DNA of 64,000 nt, taken from Bugula neritina (lineage: Eukaryota; Bryozoa; Gymnolaemata; Cheilostomatida; Bugulidae). Location: positions 15,991,498 through 16,055,497 of the forward strand of contig OZ037767.1 in assembly GCA_964035545.1 (NCBI GenBank). Reading direction: 5' to 3'. Numbering within the stretch: position 1 is the stretch's first letter; every line of letters begins with the position of its first letter. The notes under the pieces were generated by a model. The model did not search any database. It was given only the letters and a program-made list of their open reading frames with translations, and had not been told where the DNA came from. Shown here piece by piece: positions 60,367 through 64,000 of this stretch. The translations under genes and the position numbers were made by a program.

Positions 60367-63300
60367 GATTTCCTTATCATATAACCAAGATGGCAGAATC
60401 CAGAGTTGTGAAAAAAAGACTAAACAACTCGTATCGCTGTGGGTACTGCTCACAGTACTTCAACAAACTTGAAGACCCCAGAACTCTGCCCTGTCTGCAT
60501 GTGTACTGCATGCGATGTTTGAAGACTGACATCGGTGGTAGGAAGGATCATATTAGATGTGCCTATTGTAGGTGAGTTACAGTACATAACACAATATATC
60601 ATGTCATAGGCTTGCATATGATTTTCTCACTATCATCTAGGAGTTGTCTGATCTGTGTCTATGGAAAGCTAACAATACTGTATATTCTATGTGAACTCTG
60701 GTTAAAAACTTGTGGATAATGAATGTATTTTTGCTAATTATTTAAATCCAATTTAAATGCTCTCACTTTTTGTACCTTCTACCCTCTATAATTTTATATA
60801 ATAGAGTTTTGTTAATCATTGTAATTGAAGTCAAAGTTTTGGCATCTGAAAAAGTGTCTATTATTAAGTACTTTGCTTAGTAATTAACAATAAGTTCTCA
60901 CTTTTATTAGCAGACAAAGTTTTAGCGAACAGTCTTTTTCTACTTCGCAGATATATCTGGTGTCTTTTCATGGATCGATCGATCTCAGACAGTGATTGTG
61001 TAATAGCCTGTGGTCTATATAATGAATGTGTGTTGATGAGTGATGAGTATCTATTTGAGTATTTGTCAAGGACATAGCTGTGTGTGTGGATGGAGTATTT
61101 CATTACTTGTCACATCATATTATATTAGACTTCCTGGTATAGTAAACAGAGATAACACACTGATTAATATATTGTAGGAAAGATCACTATGACATAACAG
61201 ACCCCACTACTCTACCTGTCGCAAAGCATGGAGATCCCTTGGAATATAAATCTCCACCCAAACCTGCACCCATGCCTTGCGATGTTTGTAAAGATGGAAC
61301 GGAAGCTGCCACGTTCTGTGTAGAGAGTCAAAAGAAGTTGTGTCAGCAGCATCAACAAGTGAGTCTTTCTTATATCATTCCTCAAGATTGGTTACTAAAC
61401 CAGTTCTGGTTTGTGTGTAGAATATTATTGAAAAGAAATGTTGAGTCTGTGTGACTTTTTATACTAAACACGCAATTTCACAGTGCAGTGAGTCAACAAT
61501 GACAGACTTGTTGGTGAAAATACAACCAACTAAACTGTTGACCTTTATTATACAGAATCACAGAGAGCTGATGGGAGATAGACAACAGTTTATTGACATT
61601 GAGGTCTACAGAGCTTCTCCCCAAAGATATACTTTAACTGAATGTGAACATCATAAACAGGAACAGCTGACAGAAGTGTGTTCCAAGTGTCACCAGATAT
61701 TCTGTACGAGATGTGATATGAGGACTGGCTGTAAGGAACAGACAGGTATTTACTTGCTGTTTCTATTTTTGTAGAAAGAAACTGAGAAATATTACACGAA
61801 CCTGTTATTGATTATTTTATCATTAAAATAAGTTATGTAACAGCAAAAGAGTATGTAGGTTTTTCAGACTGAGTTGATATGAATATTGAAACTAGATCTT
61901 GTGAAAAAAATTAAAAAAGACACGCTAACGGCTAGAGGTGTTTGTCAGCGTATTACGGTTTGTGTGAGACAGAAGTGGATAGTGCAGGAGTTTATATTCT
62001 CACTGTTATGTTAAATATTCAGTATATTTCATCCTTCAAGTGTCTGTTTCCTTGATAAGATGGTATAGACATAACTTTAACTCACCGGTGTCCCACCTTT
62101 TTCAAACCATTCCGCCTTTTTATAAGTGTTTTCTATGAAGTTTCCCCCTTTTAAAAAACACTATTTTATATTTATAAGGAAAATCTGGGACAGGTTCTTT
62201 TCCCTAATAATTCTTTGAGTGTAAGAAAAGTCACTTAGTTTTTGACGACATGGAACAGTGTCTGCAACAACTTCAGTTATTAGCTTTGAAAGCATTGATG
62301 CTGCTATTAAAAGCTGTGAGTTGATGATTATATATAACTCATTCATTTTAGATTCAGATTTTTTAGTGGAGCAAATATATCTACTAGGTATGCAGTAAAT
62401 TGTTTATAGGGATCAGTTTGACTGGCTGCAAAAAATTTCCTGTTGTTTTTTGCTTTAAAGAAACTTTTTAACCTCCATTCGTAGCAGGAGGGGTATAGCA
62501 GCTAGGGTTGAGTGAATATTAGACACATGGATGTAGAAGTAAACTTAGATTATAGAGTGTAGTGTGGATAAATAAGTGAACTAAATAAAACGAAGGTTTT
62601 ATAGTTATACATATACATGTAACTTAGAATACAAGGGAAGCGCTTAGAGAGCTGGAAAAAACTGTGTGAATTTTTTAAAAATCAAAGCCCCTTTTAAGCC
62701 CAAATTCTATACAAGGAGGAGCTCCCCTAGGGTTGGAGCTACTGCTTTAAATTTTTTAATTACATTATTCCAAGTGCAGTGAATAATGAGCTAACCATGT
62801 GACATCTTTCTAGAATGTCCCTTTGTGTAAATTAGTGCTAGAGAAAGGTCAGCTATGATCAACTCAGATAGCAATACTTGAGACAGAGTCCAACTGTTTA
62901 GTAATTACATAGTATCTGTATAGTGATACATCATCAACCTGTAGTCGCAGATAGTAGGTGTACAATATCATATCTAAAAGTATATTACTTTTATTAATAG
63001 TGTGATTTTATGTATACAGAAGAGACAGTAGCATTCCATGACTTGGCATCTTTGGGTGATTTGTCTTGTGAGTTACGAGAAAGTCTGACTGGTGGAATAG
63101 AGACTCTGTCTGAGAAAGTTGCAGAGTTGACTGACATCTCAAAGGATGCCTGGAAAGGACTGAGTAAAATAGAAGATGAAGTGAAGAAGATGGTTGCCAG
63201 AGTAAACGCTGTAGCTGATGCTCAGGTATGCTGACATATGGTGATGTCATCTAATGTATTTCTGTTTGTCTGAAATTAGATTTTGCATTTGGTCTTTCAG

Positions 63301-63943
63301 TTGTAATCAGAAATGAATTTCATTTGTCATTAAAATTAACTGGCCATTAAAGCATTATCATTCTGTGTGCAGGTAGCAGTAGTCATGCATTCATCACATG
63401 TTACTCAGTGCAGAGGAACCTGCATGTCAATACAGGTGACTCACTCATCCTTCTGCAACTGTCAATCACTCAAACAGAAAGGTTGGCTGTGTGAGTGATT
63501 GACAGGTGTCAGGAGGAGGAGACTAGTCACATTATGTACTAACTTTCTGCTGTGTATTATGAAGTGTCATTGTATCCTTAGTTGGTGATTTGTCACTTTC
63601 ATTTCAAGTGTAGAGGTTGTGAGGTTCAGAGGTGGTTATCCTGTGTTACTATTTATTAGATAGAAAAGATTAGAAAGAGAGCTACAAACCTGAGGCTAGA
63701 AATATATGGATATTTGAAGAGCTGCACACAGATAGTGGATAGTTATAGAATAGAGCTGGCCTTGAGTAAGACAATGGGCAGACAGTCTCTGCTGGACACA
63801 GTACAACATGCAGTTGATAAGTTCAATGATGCAGGGATTGTGAGAGACTACAAAGAGATGAATGGGAAGATGGAAAAGGCTACAGATATTGGTGTAATAG
63901 AGAAGTGTGTACTTCCAGACAGCATCTTGGTACCAACATGTAG
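60367..63943 (+). CDS. TRIM/RBCC protein: RING, two B-boxes, coiled coil (3' end beyond the window)
   Basis: Likely E3 ubiquitin ligase of the TRIM family. Exons: 60367-60571 (ATG at 60390), 61178-61358, 61556-61745, 63020-63225, 63660 to 63939 or 63943, all in phase. The RING is C3HC4: CGYCSQYF, LPCLHVYCMRCLK, CAYC. B-box 1 lies around PCDVCKDGTEAATFCVESQK and ends CQQHQQ; B-box 2 around CEHHKQEQLTEVCSKCHQIF and CTRC. The fourth and fifth exons are charged and heptad-like (LSEKVAELTDISKDAWKGLS; IEDEVKKMVARV), as expected for the coiled coil. The last donor is ambiguous (AT-GTAGGT or AG-GTGGAG). Any C-terminal NHL, SPRY or filamin domain lies outside, so the subclass cannot be given. Confidence 0.9.
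63436..63530. repeat. Foldback (inverted repeat) in a TRIM-type intron
   Basis: CTGTCAATCACTCA and TGAGTGATTGACAG are perfect complements around a loop of about 19 bases. Weaker complementarity extends outward to the terminal GTGACT/AGTCAC. Confidence 0.8.
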
Positions 63944-64000
63944 GTGGAGTCTATAAATAGTAACACTAACTATAAATAACTTTCTGCTTGTAATCAGTTA

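Overview
This is an AT-rich window from an animal nuclear genome. Every recognised gene is split by GT-AG introns, most of them a few hundred bases to about 2 kb long. The gene set (RPAP1, C1-tetrahydrofolate synthase, a tetraspanin, an LMX-class LIM-homeobox gene, an INSM/nerfin-class zinc-finger gene and a TRIM/RBCC gene), together with short introns, tRNA-derived SINEs and an RTE-like LINE, points to a non-vertebrate bilaterian. A lophotrochozoan is my guess, but the sequence does not fix the phylum. There are no bacterial genes, operons or CRISPR arrays.

Layout. 1-8496 (minus): the first 16 coding exons of RPAP1, running off the left edge. 8497-10539: shared upstream region of a head-to-head pair. 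10540-22845 (plus): MTHFD1-type C1-THF synthase, 20 coding exons found, with one short linker exon unresolved. 24604-28769 (minus): a seven-exon tetraspanin, tail to tail with MTHFD1. 31258-39513 (plus): an LMX-class LIM-homeobox gene whose homeobox is split by an intron carrying about 134 perfect copies of a 12-bp repeat. 40.5-47.3 kb: long intergenic stretch with no supported gene. 47348-52259 (plus): an INSM/nerfin-class gene with two C-terminal zinc fingers. 55926-57163 (plus): a compact three-exon gene for an unrecognised 78-residue protein, with TATA box, initiator and poly(A) signal. It sits between two degenerate direct repeats. 59330-60170 (minus): a decayed LINE endonuclease fragment. 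60367 to the right edge (plus): a TRIM-type RING/B-box/coiled-coil gene, incomplete.

The genes are functionally unrelated housekeeping and developmental genes; LMX and INSM are both neural-type transcription factors and are neighbours. The most unusual feature is in the introns. At least nine carry minisatellites or simple repeats, many beginning or ending within a few bases of a splice site. In the INSM gene the array units are copies of the splice acceptor itself. Several repeat units contain a perfect transcription-factor consensus (AP-1, E-box, CCAAT, X-box-like). The long open frames across these arrays are artefacts of unit lengths divisible by three.
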